Shown here: one piece after another, positions 6,971 to 16,050 of the stretch
How positions within the stretch are numbered: the stretch's first letter is position 1
Layout: each line of letters starts with the position of its first letter
Assembly: GCA_041488155.1 (NCBI GenBank)
Contig: JBGPOS010000003.1
Span: 1 to 64,000 of the forward strand
Origin: JBGPOS01 sp041488155
GTDB lineage: Bacteria > Chloroflexota > Dehalococcoidia > Tepidiformales > Tepidiformaceae
DNA length: 64,000 nt
Direction: 5' to 3'
The notes under the pieces: model-generated
What the model was told of the DNA's origin: nothing
The model's database searches: none
Seen by the model: the letters and a program-made list of their open reading frames with translations, nothing else
Program-made: the position numbers and the translations under genes

Positions 6971-8569
6971 ATGGCGAGAAGAAGCTTCTGGGGTTGGGGG
7001 ATGGAGAGCGATGAGCCTACAGCTGCGGAGCGTGCGGTGGCCGCGGAGAGACTCTCGAAGCGGTTCGGTGTCGCCTTGAAAGCGCCGCCCGCCCCGACCG
7101 TCGCCGACCTCGATCTGCGGGCCCCGCGTGTGGCGCCCCCAGCCGCGCTCGCGAAGTTCTGCGACAGCGGCACACACGCGCGGGCCTCGCATAGCTACGG
7201 CAAGAGTTCCCGCGACACGGTGCGGGCGTTCAACCGGCAGTTTCCGAACCCGGTCGATGTCGTCGCGTACCCGCGAACAGAGGCCGAGGTGGTGGCCGTC
7301 CTCGAATGGTGCTCCGACGCAGGACACGTCGCCATCCCCTATGGCGGCGGCTCGTCGGTTGTCGGCGGGGTGGAGCCGCCTGCCGATGCCGCGGCCGCGA
7401 TCTCGATCGACCTCTCGGCCCTCGACCGCGTCCTGGAAGTCGATGCAACGTCGCGCGCCGCGCGCATCCAGGCAGGGGTGCTCGGACCGGCATTGGAAGA
7501 CCAGTTGCGGCCGCACGGATTCACGCTGCGGCACTTTCCGCAGAGCTTCGAGTACTCCTCGCTCGGCGGCTGGATCGCTACGCGGTCCGGAGGCCACTAC
7601 GCCACGAACCACACGCACATCGACGACTTCGTGGAATCCGTGCGCATGGTGACGCCGGCCGGGATCTGGGTGTCGCGGCGGCTCCCGGGAAGTGGGGCCG
7701 GGCCAAGCCCCGACCGGCTCGTGCTCGGGAGCGAAGGTATCCTCGGGATCATCACCGAGGCGTGGATGCGAGTGCAGGCGAGGCCACGGTTCCGCGCCTC
7801 CGCGGGCGTCACCTTCCCGTCGTTCGAGGCGGGCTACGATGCTGCCCGGCGAGTGGTGCAGGCGAAACTGTGGCCGGCGAACTGCCGCCTGCTCGACCCC
7901 GTGGAGGCGCAAAGCGCCGCCGGACTCGATGGCGACCAGGCACTCCTGATCATCGGCTTCGAATCGGCGGAGTTGCCCCAGGATCACGCCGTCTGGGACG
8001 CGGTGGGAATCGCGAGAGACGCGGGCGGCACGATCGACGACGAGGCGGTGCGCGTGTCCGACGGCTCCGATGAAGAGGTGGGCCGCCAGGGGGCGGTCGG
8101 GGCGTGGCGCAACTCGTTCGTGCGGGCGCCGTACAACCGCAACCTGACAGCGGGCCTCGGCATGATAGGCGACACCTTCGAGACTTCGATGACGTGGGAT
8201 CGATGGCCGGCCTTCCACGCGCACGTCACCGAAGCCGTGAGCGATGCGCTGCAGCGAGTCTGCGGCGGCGGGACACTGAGCTGCCGTTTCACTCACGTTT
8301 ATCCCGACGGCCCGGCTCCGTACTACTCCTTTTCCGGACTTGGCCGAGTCGGGGCTGAGATCGAGATGTGGTCGGCCATCAAGAAGGCGGCTTCGGACGC
8401 GGTGATCGCCGGCGGAGGCACGATCACCCACCACCACGCAGTCGGCCGGGATCACCGGCCCTGGTACGATCAGCAGCGCCCGGAGCCGTTCGCGGTTGCC
8501 CTGCGCGCGGCAAAGAAGGCTCTCGACCCGCGCGGCATCCTGAATCCGGGCGTGCTCATCGACCCCTAG
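6971..8569 (+). CDS. FAD-linked oxidase, alkyl-DHAP synthase-like
   Basis: A 532-residue flavoenzyme of the VAO/PCMH superfamily, most like alkyldihydroxyacetonephosphate synthase (ether-lipid synthesis). It starts with the RRSFWGWG signature of that family. The FAD domain carries VVAYPRTEAEVVAVLEW and PYGGGSSVVGG, and His487-489 form the HHH motif followed by AVGRDH, which is catalytic in AGPS. The C-terminus KKALDPRGILNPG is typical. ATG 6971 has GGGAGG 6 nt upstream. Many bacteria carry such proteins without proven ether lipids, so a different oxidase substrate is possible. No GPAT-like partner is adjacent. Confidence 0.85.
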   Translation: MARRSFWGWGMESDEPTAAERAVAAERLSKRFGVALKAPPAPTVADLDLRAPRVAPPAALAKFCDSGTHARASHSYGKSSRDTVRAFNRQFPNPVDVVAYPRTEAEVVAVLEWCSDAGHVAIPYGGGSSVVGGVEPPADAAAAISIDLSALDRVLEVDATSRAARIQAGVLGPALEDQLRPHGFTLRHFPQSFEYSSLGGWIATRSGGHYATNHTHIDDFVESVRMVTPAGIWVSRRLPGSGAGPSPDRLVLGSEGILGIITEAWMRVQARPRFRASAGVTFPSFEAGYDAARRVVQAKLWPANCRLLDPVEAQSAAGLDGDQALLIIGFESAELPQDHAVWDAVGIARDAGGTIDDEAVRVSDGSDEEVGRQGAVGAWRNSFVRAPYNRNLTAGLGMIGDTFETSMTWDRWPAFHAHVTEAVSDALQRVCGGGTLSCRFTHVYPDGPAPYYSFSGLGRVGAEIEMWSAIKKAASDAVIAGGGTITHHHAVGRDHRPWYDQQRPEPFAVALRAAKKALDPRGILNPGVLIDP

Positions 8570-8673
8570 ATCCGGGCCGGCCTCTCTCTGACACCCGTTG
8601 TTCACCGAACTTCCACGCGCTTGCAGCTGCGCTCTTGTGACTTTCTAACCGGGGTGGCCAGTAGGTTGAAGTT

Positions 8674-10233
8674 ATGAGTCCAGCAGGAGCACAACAGGTT
8701 GCAACAAGGCGAGCGGGACGAACGTGGACTGGGACGCGGACGGCGGCGTCGCGGCTCCACGACGACGAACAAGGGCAGGCGCTCGTGCTCTTCGTCCTGG
8801 GGCTGATCGGGTTCTTTGGGCTGCTCGCGATGGCGATCGATGTAGGCCGGGTGGTGTGGGCGCGGACGCAGATCCAGGCGGCGGTCGACGCAGCGGCGCT
8901 GGCGGCGGCGCAGAGCATGCCGGACCAAACCGGCGCGTCGCAGCAGGCCGGGATCTACTGGACGGACAACAGCGGATTCATCCGCAGCCAGGGCCAGAAC
9001 GTGGCCATGACGGTCAGCTTCCCGGGCGGCAACAAGGCAGTCGCGATCCACGCCGAGGCCGACCTTTCGACGTGGTTCGCGCGCTTCTTCGGCCTCGATT
9101 CCTGGCACGTCACGGCGGACGGCCAGGGTGAATCGCAGGTGCTCGACATCGCGCTCGTGCTCGACGTCTCAGAGTCGATGTGTGACGGCAGCTACCCGGT
9201 CATCGACCAGCGGTGGCACATGAGCCCCGGCCGGACCGCGTCGGTGCCCAGGCTCGCCGGACCGATCGATGCAACGCAGACGACGATCAATGTGGTGAGC
9301 GCGGCGCCGTTTACGGCCCCCGCAGCCAGCTACTTCGGGGGAAGCGGCTACTGGGCGGGCAACGGCGGCACGCCCTACTGGCAGGCCGGGGCCCAGAAGA
9401 CCATCGGCGGCGTCCTCTACAAGACCCGCACGGGCATGATCATGATCGACAACGAGTTGATGCAGATCACCGGCGTGAGCGGGAACGTCCTGACAGTGAC
9501 GCGCGGCCAGCCGGACAAGCAGACATCGACGGATTCCACTTTCGCAGGGATTCCCACGGCGAAGACGGCTCACGCGGCAAACAGCGAAGTCTGGCTGAAC
9601 CGTGACGGATGCTCGGCGGCCGGGCGGGCGGCCAACGGACCTTACGAACCCTACGATTCGCTGGTGGCCGACGCGCAGGCCTTCACGGGTCTGTTCAGCG
9701 GCTTCGACAAGATGGGGCTCGTCAGTTTCTCGAGCAGTGCCGCCATCAAGGACCAACTGAACTCCAACCTGAACGCAATCAGGAGCGACCTCGCGAACGC
9801 CCTGCCGAAGCCGCCTTCGGGCGGCACGAACTCGGCCCACGGGATCGCCGTAGCGCGGCAGGTCCTCGACGGCAGCGGCAAGCGCTCCAACGCACTGCGC
9901 GTGATGGTCTTCGAAACCGACGGACGAGCGAAGGAGTGGTGCGGCTCCGCCTCGTACTCGGCCTCGGCGTACGACACGACGAGCTGTTCCGTCGGGGGTG
10001 GGATAGAGGGCAACGCGACGGCGGTCTCGCACGTGATGGCTGAAGCCCAGCGCGCCGCCGCGGACGGGATCATCATCTACGTGATCGGCCTCGGTCCCGA
10101 CGTGGACAACGCCTTCCTCCAGCAGCTAGCCACGGTCGGCCGGGGCAAGTACTACGCCGCCCCGACCTCTGCCGAACTGGTCGCTGCCTTCCAGGCGATC
10201 GCCGCAGAGACCCACATCGCCCTGACGAAGTAG
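8674..10233 (+). CDS. TadG-like pilus protein with VWA domain
   Basis: A 519-residue membrane protein. Residues 30-80 match the TadE/TadG N-terminus: DDEQGQALVLFVLGLIGFFGLLA is cytoplasmic plus helix, followed by AIDVGRVVWARTQIQAAVDAAALAAA. Residues 155-515 form an extracellular von Willebrand A domain with MIDAS residues DVSES (about 167) and an Asp-Gly at FETDG; a beta-rich insertion at about 190-300 splits the first MIDAS segment from the rest. TadG helps assemble Flp-type pili, but no other tad gene is in the window. TAGGTT at 8662-8667 lies 6 nt before the ATG, and there is no clear ribosome site. Confidence 0.8.
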   Translation: MSPAGAQQVATRRAGRTWTGTRTAASRLHDDEQGQALVLFVLGLIGFFGLLAMAIDVGRVVWARTQIQAAVDAAALAAAQSMPDQTGASQQAGIYWTDNSGFIRSQGQNVAMTVSFPGGNKAVAIHAEADLSTWFARFFGLDSWHVTADGQGESQVLDIALVLDVSESMCDGSYPVIDQRWHMSPGRTASVPRLAGPIDATQTTINVVSAAPFTAPAASYFGGSGYWAGNGGTPYWQAGAQKTIGGVLYKTRTGMIMIDNELMQITGVSGNVLTVTRGQPDKQTSTDSTFAGIPTAKTAHAANSEVWLNRDGCSAAGRAANGPYEPYDSLVADAQAFTGLFSGFDKMGLVSFSSSAAIKDQLNSNLNAIRSDLANALPKPPSGGTNSAHGIAVARQVLDGSGKRSNALRVMVFETDGRAKEWCGSASYSASAYDTTSCSVGGGIEGNATAVSHVMAEAQRAAADGIIIYVIGLGPDVDNAFLQQLATVGRGKYYAAPTSAELVAAFQAIAAETHIALTK

Positions 10234-10253
10234 TCGCCGGGGTACGAAGGGAT

Positions 10254-11039
10254 CTAGCGGGCCTTCCAATTTGGTTCCCGCTTTTCAGCGAAGGCGCGCG
10301 GACCTTCGACCGCGTCCTCGCTCGAACGCCGGCGCATCTCCCATTCATAGCGCGCTACGGCTGCCTGCTGGAGGGGCAGTTCGAGGCCGGCCATCGCCGC
10401 CTCCTTTGTCGCTCGTACGGAGAGCGGCGCGCAGCGGAGGATGTCGGCCAGCCAGCGGTCGACGGCCGCGTCGAGGCCCGCCGCTGGCACGACTTCGTTG
10501 ACCAGGCCGAGCTCGTAGGCCCTGGGGGCGGGTATGTGACGGCCGGTGAGCATGAAGCCCATCGCCGCCTTGAGGCCCGTCTGGCGCGGCAGGCGATGGA
10601 CGCCGAGGGCTCCCGCCATCAGGCCGCGGCGGGGTTCGGGGAGGCCGAGTTCGGCGTGCTCGGCCGCCACGATGATGTCGCAGGCGAGGGCGAGTTCGAA
10701 ACCCCCGCCGAGCGCGAACCCGTTGACCCGCGCGATGATCGGCTTGAAGAGGTCGAAACGCGAAGTGAGGCCCCCGAAGCCGCCTGCGGAACGGGGCAGG
10801 TTGGGCCGCTCCTTCATCCGCGACAGCTCTGCGGTGTACTTCAGGTCGTTGCCTGCGCTAAAGGCCCTGCCGCCTTCGCCCGTGAGGACCGCGACCCAGG
10901 CGTCATCGTCGGCCGCGAAGTCGTCGAAGAGCTGGTTCATCTCGGCGTTGGCGTAGGCGTGGAGGGCGTTCATGACCTCCGGGCGGGTGATGGTCACGTA
11001 CGCGACGTGGCCGACCTTCTCGTAGCGGCAGAACTCCAT
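10254..11039 (-). CDS. Enoyl-CoA hydratase/isomerase
   Basis: Crotonase-fold enzyme (261 residues), probably acting on enoyl-CoA in fatty-acid or amino-acid breakdown. Oxyanion-hole segments are AFSAGNDLKY and VNGFALGGGFELALACD. A Glu in GLPEPRRGL is at the usual catalytic position, which favours hydratase activity. The start is ATG with GGGAGGAG a few nt upstream. It lies downstream of an acyl-CoA dehydrogenase on the same strand, separated by a 168-nt gap with a hairpin, so the two may be partly coexpressed. Confidence 0.85.
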   Translation of the reverse strand: MEFCRYEKVGHVAYVTITRPEVMNALHAYANAEMNQLFDDFAADDDAWVAVLTGEGGRAFSAGNDLKYTAELSRMKERPNLPRSAGGFGGLTSRFDLFKPIIARVNGFALGGGFELALACDIIVAAEHAELGLPEPRRGLMAGALGVHRLPRQTGLKAAMGFMLTGRHIPAPRAYELGLVNEVVPAAGLDAAVDRWLADILRCAPLSVRATKEAAMAGLELPLQQAAVARYEWEMRRRSSEDAVEGPRAFAEKREPNWKAR

Positions 11040-11166
11040 GGGTAGCTCCTCCCTGGGTGCGGACGCGGGCGACGAGCGCCCCGTGTTGTCGACGCATCAT
11101 AGTGCGCGAAGAGGCTGCTCGGGGACGGGGCTGACGCCTGCGTATCGGAGTCTCGGAGTAGGAGGC

Positions 11167-11199
11167 GACGGGGGCGACGCAGCAGCGTCGGCCCCCGTC
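11167..11199 (-). terminator. G+C-rich hairpin between ACAD and ECH genes
   Basis: Arms at 11167-11180 and 11185-11199 pair with one bulged G around a 4-nt loop. There is no U-tract on the minus strand, so it may attenuate rather than fully end the acyl-CoA dehydrogenase transcript. Confidence 0.4.
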
Positions 11200-11207
11200 C
11201 TTGCGTT

Positions 11208-12383
11208 TTATCCCCAGCGGGGCTGTTCTCCGAGCTCGATCCCGAGGGCGAGCTTGCCGACGATCTCGTGGACGAGGAGGGAGTTGGCCGGATGGAATCC
11301 CCCGCAGCGGACGTCGCGGTAGAGGCGTTCGAGCTCGTTGCTCTTGAACATGCCGCTGCCGCCCGAAATGGCCATCGCGAGGTCGACGACCTTCTTGGCG
11401 CCTTCCACGCCGTGGTGCTTGGCGGCCACGAGCTTGAGCGGCCACTCGGCCCCGTGGTCGACGTTGTTGGACCAGTCGTCGGCGATCCGGTCGACGTGGG
11501 GTCCCATGGACTCGAGTTCCATGGTCATCTCGGCGACGGCGTGCTGGACTTCCGGGTGGTAGGCCATCGAGCGGGTGAGCGCGAGTGAGGTACGCTTCTT
11601 GACGCCGGCGATGGCGAGGTCGCGCGCGCGTTCGGCCAGGCCGATGTAGATGTTTGCAAAGGTCGGTTCGGCCCAGGCGAAGATGGCGAGTACGTAGAGG
11701 TCGGCGGTGCCGGCGGGGAGCACCCGGGCGATGTACTTATCCGGGACGAATGCGCCCTCGAGGAGGGTGTCATCGCTGCGCGTGGCGCGCATGCCGAGCA
11801 CGTCCCAGGTCTCCTTGATGCGGTAGCCCTTCGTGTCGCGAGGCATGAAGGCATGGACGATCTGGGGACCCCGGGGGTCGCTGGCGTCCATCGCGTGTAT
11901 GCCGAGCCGGGTCCAGACGGGCGTGAGGCTGCCGAAGATCTTGTGCCCGGTGAACCTGTAGCCGCCGTCTACCTTCTCGGCCTTCGCGGTCGACAGAAAG
12001 AGGGGCAGGTCGTTTCCGGCTTCGCCGTGGCCTGCCCCGAACACTTCGCCGGAGGCGGCTTCACGGAGGAGCCATTCGAGCGAGGCGTCACCCATGCGGC
12101 GCATGTCGGCTGCCACGCCCGTCCAATACAGGTGCATGTTCGTGGCGAGGGCGGTGGCCGGGGCGCGATAGGCGAGGCGGCGCTGCTCCTGGCAGACCTC
12201 CGCAAGCGACATGCCCAGGCCGCCGAGGTCCTTGGGGATCGCCATCTTGAGGTAGCCTGCCTTGCGAAGCTCTTCGAAGTCCTCGCTGAAGAAGCGGTTC
12301 TCGCGGTCGTAGGTAGCGGCGCGCTCGCCGCACGCGGCAATAAGGGCGTCTGAAAGGACGCTGAGGGTTGCAGTGGCTGCCAT
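11208..12383 (-). CDS. Acyl-CoA dehydrogenase
   Basis: FAD-dependent acyl-CoA dehydrogenase-fold protein (391 residues). It has the N-terminal helical domain (LRKAGYLKMAIPKDLGGLGMS), the middle beta domain (GGYRFTGHKIFGS) and the C-terminal helical bundle with MAISGGSGMFKSNELERLYRDVR. The usual catalytic Glu region near the C-terminus is not typical, and the family also includes flavin-dependent monooxygenases, so the substrate class is uncertain. AAGGAGG precedes the ATG at a good distance. It is divergent from the Clp-N/HTH gene. Confidence 0.8.
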   Translation of the reverse strand: MAATATLSVLSDALIAACGERAATYDRENRFFSEDFEELRKAGYLKMAIPKDLGGLGMSLAEVCQEQRRLAYRAPATALATNMHLYWTGVAADMRRMGDASLEWLLREAASGEVFGAGHGEAGNDLPLFLSTAKAEKVDGGYRFTGHKIFGSLTPVWTRLGIHAMDASDPRGPQIVHAFMPRDTKGYRIKETWDVLGMRATRSDDTLLEGAFVPDKYIARVLPAGTADLYVLAIFAWAEPTFANIYIGLAERARDLAIAGVKKRTSLALTRSMAYHPEVQHAVAEMTMELESMGPHVDRIADDWSNNVDHGAEWPLKLVAAKHHGVEGAKKVVDLAMAISGGSGMFKSNELERLYRDVRCGGFHPANSLLVHEIVGKLALGIELGEQPRWG

Positions 12384-12529
12384 GGGTTTGGTTCCTCCTT
12401 GTGGCTGGCAACGTTGAGGAACTCATACCCCGATCGGCGTTGCCCGTCAAGCAGTCCAAGGTTGTGCAACGTTGCTTTACGGTGTCCTAACTACTGGTAT
12501 CGGCATCTGCGCTAGTCCATACTTGCCCT

Positions 12530-13192
12530 ATGGAAGAGGCAGACCCCGTAGTGCGGGACCCTTCGCTGGTGGTGCGAGGGGGCGACGACCAGTTCCTGCG
12601 CCAGATGCAGCACGAGGTCAGCGACGAGGCGCGGAGCCTGGGGGCGCCTTTCGTCACGCTCGACCTGCTGTTCTATGTGTACCTGCGGCTGTTCGCGCGC
12701 TTCGGCTACTTCACGTTTGGGCCCCTGATCATCGACACGCGGCTCATCGGCGACATTGTCGACCGGACCCTCCCACGTGGGGCGGCGGCCGGGGAGGACC
12801 CGATCTACTCCGATGATTTCGTGCGCTTCTCGCGGACCTTGATGGACGAAGTCCGGCGGAGCGGCTATCGGCGCATCGACGAACTGCACTTCCTCCTGGC
12901 GTTCATGCGGGTCGACGAAGGGCTGCCCTCCCGCGTATTCGGCGAGCTCGGCGTCGCGCCGGAACAGGTCGAGGAGTTCGCGCGCAGCGGCGGAAACGTC
13001 GATCCGGGGCCGGCGAAGCTCTACTCGCCGGAAGAGGCGGCGGAGTACCTGGGGGTCCACGTGCAGACGGTGCGCGGGTGGATTCGATCTGGACGGCTGC
13101 GGGCGAGCCGCCTGGCGGGTCAGCGCGCCCTCCGGATCAGTGCTACCGACCTCCAATCGGTGCTGGAGCCGGTCGGGCCTGGAGACGTCTGA
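12530..13192 (+). CDS. Clp-N-like domain fused to excisionase-type HTH
   Basis: A 220-residue fusion. The N-terminal ~150 residues are helical, and LHFLLAFMRVDEGL followed by FGELGVAPEQVEEF matches the second half of a Clp N-terminal (R-domain) repeat. An earlier helix pair (VTLDLLFYVYLRLF) may be the first repeat. Residues 163-212 are a MerR/excisionase HTH (YSPEEAAEYLGVHVQTVRGW). Such a protein could bind DNA and sense Clp substrates or adaptors; its targets are unknown. CATACT lies at 12518-12523, exactly 6 nt before the ATG, with no ribosome site, suggesting a leaderless mRNA. Confidence 0.7.
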   Translation: MEEADPVVRDPSLVVRGGDDQFLRQMQHEVSDEARSLGAPFVTLDLLFYVYLRLFARFGYFTFGPLIIDTRLIGDIVDRTLPRGAAAGEDPIYSDDFVRFSRTLMDEVRRSGYRRIDELHFLLAFMRVDEGLPSRVFGELGVAPEQVEEFARSGGNVDPGPAKLYSPEEAAEYLGVHVQTVRGWIRSGRLRASRLAGQRALRISATDLQSVLEPVGPGDV

Positions 13193-13257
13193 TCAAGCTG
13201 ACGCCTCCAGCGCGGCGTGGCGCGCTATACTCGACCACCGGAAGGAAGGCCGACGCG

Positions 13258-13557
13258 ATGCCGCTATTCACCATCCGGCGAGAGATCCCCGGCCTGAGCC
13301 GCGAAGAGCTGGACGCCGCCGCCTACCGGGCGATCATGTGCGCCTTCGAATTCCCTGGCATGCGCTGGGTTCGCTCCTACTGGGACGCGCCAAGAGGCGA
13401 GATCACCTGCCTGTACGAAGCGCGTGATGCGGAACAGATCCGCGACCACGCCCACCGCTCGCGGATCCCCTGCGACGAAGTGCGCGAGGTGATCGAAGTC
13501 GCGCCCGAGCAGTATGTCCGGGTGGAGAGCGAAAAGGCGACGGGGACGCGCGGTTAG
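13258..13557 (+). CDS. DUF4242-family small protein
   Basis: A 99-residue protein of the DUF4242/nickel-binding SCO4226-like family, a ferredoxin-like fold. It reads MPLFTIRREIPGLSREEL, then AFEFPGMRWVRSYW and ITCLYEARDAEQIRDHAHR, with the conserved CxYEA and H..R pattern. ATG 13258 is preceded by GAAGGAAGG and by TATACT near 13227, so this gene has a leader. The biochemical role in the family is poorly known; metal binding is only suggested by relatives. Confidence 0.75.
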   Translation: MPLFTIRREIPGLSREELDAAAYRAIMCAFEFPGMRWVRSYWDAPRGEITCLYEARDAEQIRDHAHRSRIPCDEVREVIEVAPEQYVRVESEKATGTRG

Positions 13558-13608
13558 ACACCAGCCCGGCCGGCTTAGTCGGCGGCTGAAGCGATCGGCG
13601 GAGCCGGG

Positions 13609-14238
13609 CTATTCGCGGATGAGCAGGGCGCGGGCGGGAGCGCCGTCCGCCCCTTCGACTAACAGCGGCAGGCAGACGAGCTGGTACGGGCCAGGCGCGA
13701 CGCCGCGAAGATCGAGGCCTTCGAGGATAACCACGCCGGCTGCGAGCAGCGTGATGTGCGTGGGCGCCGGGTCGTTCCGGGGAGCGATGGAGAGGTAGTC
13801 CGCGCCCACGAGCCGCACTCCGCGTGCAATCAGGTGGCGGGCGCCGTCCTCCGTGATGCCGACGAAGCCAGGGTCGAAGCTATCGGCCTCCCACAGGCGC
13901 GAGTTGGGGGTCTTGAAGAGCAAGCGTTCGGCGCTCGCCGGCAGGTCCAGGGCCTGGAGGGCAGCACGATCCAGGTCCGTCGTCATTGAGGTGGCGTCGA
14001 CGACCCAGGCCGCGCCGATGAGAGCGTCGAGCGGTAGCCCGTCCACGCCGGTGGCGCCGTCGATGAAGTGCACCGGGGCGTCGACGTGGGTGCCGGTGTG
14101 GAGCCCGAAGTCGATGCGGCTGAGGTTGCAGACGCCACCCGAGGCGATCGCCTGGACGCGCCAGATGCTCACGTCGGGGTCGCCCTCGTAGACGGGCATC
14201 CCCGGACGTATGGGGACAGTGACATCGAACCACTCCAT
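13609..14238 (-). CDS. Cyclase/kynurenine formamidase-like hydrolase
   Basis: A 209-residue member of the metal-dependent cyclase family, which includes KynB arylformamidase. The metal-binding signature HTGTHVDAPVHF is present (about residues 47-58), as are FKTPNSRLW and GADYLSIAP. The start MEWFDVTVPIRPGMPVYEGDP is typical. TAGGAT lies at 14245-14250, 6 nt before the ATG. No tryptophan-catabolic genes are adjacent, so the substrate is open. Confidence 0.85.
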   Translation of the reverse strand: MEWFDVTVPIRPGMPVYEGDPDVSIWRVQAIASGGVCNLSRIDFGLHTGTHVDAPVHFIDGATGVDGLPLDALIGAAWVVDATSMTTDLDRAALQALDLPASAERLLFKTPNSRLWEADSFDPGFVGITEDGARHLIARGVRLVGADYLSIAPRNDPAPTHITLLAAGVVILEGLDLRGVAPGPYQLVCLPLLVEGADGAPARALLIRE

Positions 14239-14328
14239 CGCCCGATCCTACGGCGGGAGGGGTTCGAGCGCAGCGCCGCTCCGAGAAAGCGTGGGGTCGA
14301 AGGGCGGGGAAGGGTGCGACCGACTACG

Positions 14329-15990
14329 ATGACGCAGATGGCGGATGCTCCCGCCCCTCCGGCGAGCTCCTCCCCGTCGAGGACGGGCGGACTTGCTATC
14401 GCCGCGGCGATCGTAGCTTTCGGCTTCCTCGGGTCGCGGCTGCTGGGCGTGCTGCGCACGGTCGCGATCGCCGACGCCTTCGGGTCGAGCCCCGACCTCG
14501 ATGCCTACTGGGTGGCCTTCCGCGTCCCGGACCTGATCTTCCAGGTGCTGGCGGGCGCGACCCTCGGGAGCGCCTTCATCCCGGTGTTCGCGAGGTTGTA
14601 CCGGCGCGAAGGCGAAGAGCGCGCCTGGCAACTGGCCAGCACGGTGCTCAACATCGTCACCGCGGCGACGGCGGCGCTCTGTCTGCTCGCGCTGCTGCTC
14701 GCGCCGCTGCTCGTGCCGCTGCTGGCGCCCGGGCTGGGGAAAGACATCGGCCGCCACGACGAGCTGACTGCCGAAGCGGTGAAGCTGACGCGGCTGATGC
14801 TCCTCTCGCCGCTGCTGTTCGCGATGAGCGGCATGGTGACGGGCATCCTCAACGCCCGCCAGCGGTTCTTCCTCCCGGCCGTCGCGCCGATGCTGTACAA
14901 CCTGGCGATCATCTTCGGGGCGGTGGCCCTGTCGGGGCGTTGGGGCGTCGACGGACTGGCCGTCGGGGTCGTTGCCGGGGCCGGACTGCACCTCGCCGTT
15001 CAGATCCCGGGTCTGGTGCGCGAGCGGATGCGCTTCCGCTTCAGCTTCGCCTGGCGCGACTCGGCGGCAAGAGAGGTGGGACGCCTGATGGGGCCGCGGG
15101 TGGTGGGCCTGGCAGCAGCCCAGGTGAACTTCCTGATCACGATCTTCTTCGCCTCCAAAGTCGGCGCGTCGGCGATCTCTGACCTCACCTATGCCTGGCT
15201 GCTTGCCGGATTGCCGCTGGCGCTGTTCGGCATGGCGCTCTCCACGGCCGTCTTCCCTCGGCTGGCCGAGCACGTGGCCGACGAGGACATGGACTCCCTT
15301 CGCGACACGGTGTCCCGAGTGCTGAGGGTGATCATGTTCCTGACCATCCCGGCGGCGCTCGGCCTGCTGCTCTTGCGGGAACCCGCCACGGTGCTGCTGC
15401 TTCAGCGCGGGGAGTTCACGGGAGCGGACGCCGCCGTGACCGCCTCGGCCCTGGGCTTCTACTGCATCGGGATCGTTCCGCAGGCGGGGATCGAGATCCA
15501 CAGCCGCGGCTTCTACGCCCTTGGCGACACGCGCACGCCCGTGCTGCTCGCGGTTCTGGCGGTGGCAGTGAACCTGGGGCTCAGTGCCGCCCTCTGGAGC
15601 CGCTACGAACACGAAGGGCTCGCGCTGGCAGTGTCGTCGGCGTCCTGGCTCGAATGGGTGCTGCTGTACTGGGCGTACGCGCGTCGCACCGGGGCGAATA
15701 CGGCGAGCGACCTCGCGGCCATCGCTCGCTTCGCCGTCTGCGGCGGCCTGATGGCCCTGGCGATAGCGGCCGGCTTCATCGGCTTCGACACAACCGGGCG
15801 CAGCGCGAACGTCATCACGGCTGTGGCGGGCGCTGTGGCGGGGGTGGCGGTGTACGTCGGGATGGCGAACCTGCTGCGCATCCCAGAACTCGGAGAGGCG
15901 TTCGCCCGGCTGCGAGGCCGCTTCGGTCGCGAGCCGTCGCTACCGGCGGCGGAGGGGACAACCGGCGAGGAGTTCGCCGAATTGCGATGA
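14329..15990 (+). CDS. murJ: Lipid II flippase MurJ (MviN)
   Basis: Integral membrane protein of about 553 residues with 13-14 hydrophobic helices. It moves lipid II across the cytoplasmic membrane for peptidoglycan synthesis. Recognisable MurJ segments are SRLLGVLRTVAIADAFG, GATLGSAFIPVF, GILNARQRFFLPAVAP and SRGFYALGDTRTPV. Both ATG 14329 and ATG 14338 are possible; TACGAT at 14325-14330 sits 7 nt before ATG 14338, favouring the shorter form if the mRNA is leaderless. The tail after about 520 is hydrophilic. Confidence 0.92.
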   Translation: MTQMADAPAPPASSSPSRTGGLAIAAAIVAFGFLGSRLLGVLRTVAIADAFGSSPDLDAYWVAFRVPDLIFQVLAGATLGSAFIPVFARLYRREGEERAWQLASTVLNIVTAATAALCLLALLLAPLLVPLLAPGLGKDIGRHDELTAEAVKLTRLMLLSPLLFAMSGMVTGILNARQRFFLPAVAPMLYNLAIIFGAVALSGRWGVDGLAVGVVAGAGLHLAVQIPGLVRERMRFRFSFAWRDSAAREVGRLMGPRVVGLAAAQVNFLITIFFASKVGASAISDLTYAWLLAGLPLALFGMALSTAVFPRLAEHVADEDMDSLRDTVSRVLRVIMFLTIPAALGLLLLREPATVLLLQRGEFTGADAAVTASALGFYCIGIVPQAGIEIHSRGFYALGDTRTPVLLAVLAVAVNLGLSAALWSRYEHEGLALAVSSASWLEWVLLYWAYARRTGANTASDLAAIARFAVCGGLMALAIAAGFIGFDTTGRSANVITAVAGAVAGVAVYVGMANLLRIPELGEAFARLRGRFGREPSLPAAEGTTGEEFAELR

Positions 15991-16050
15991 ACGGCGCCAG
16001 GGTTCATACTTCGCACAAATGTTCTTCCGCGACTTCCTGACGATGGTGCC

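Noticed and set aside
6848..8605. 585-codon minus-strand frame opposite the AGPS-like gene
   Set aside because: Antisense shadow; the + strand has full FAD-enzyme motifs.
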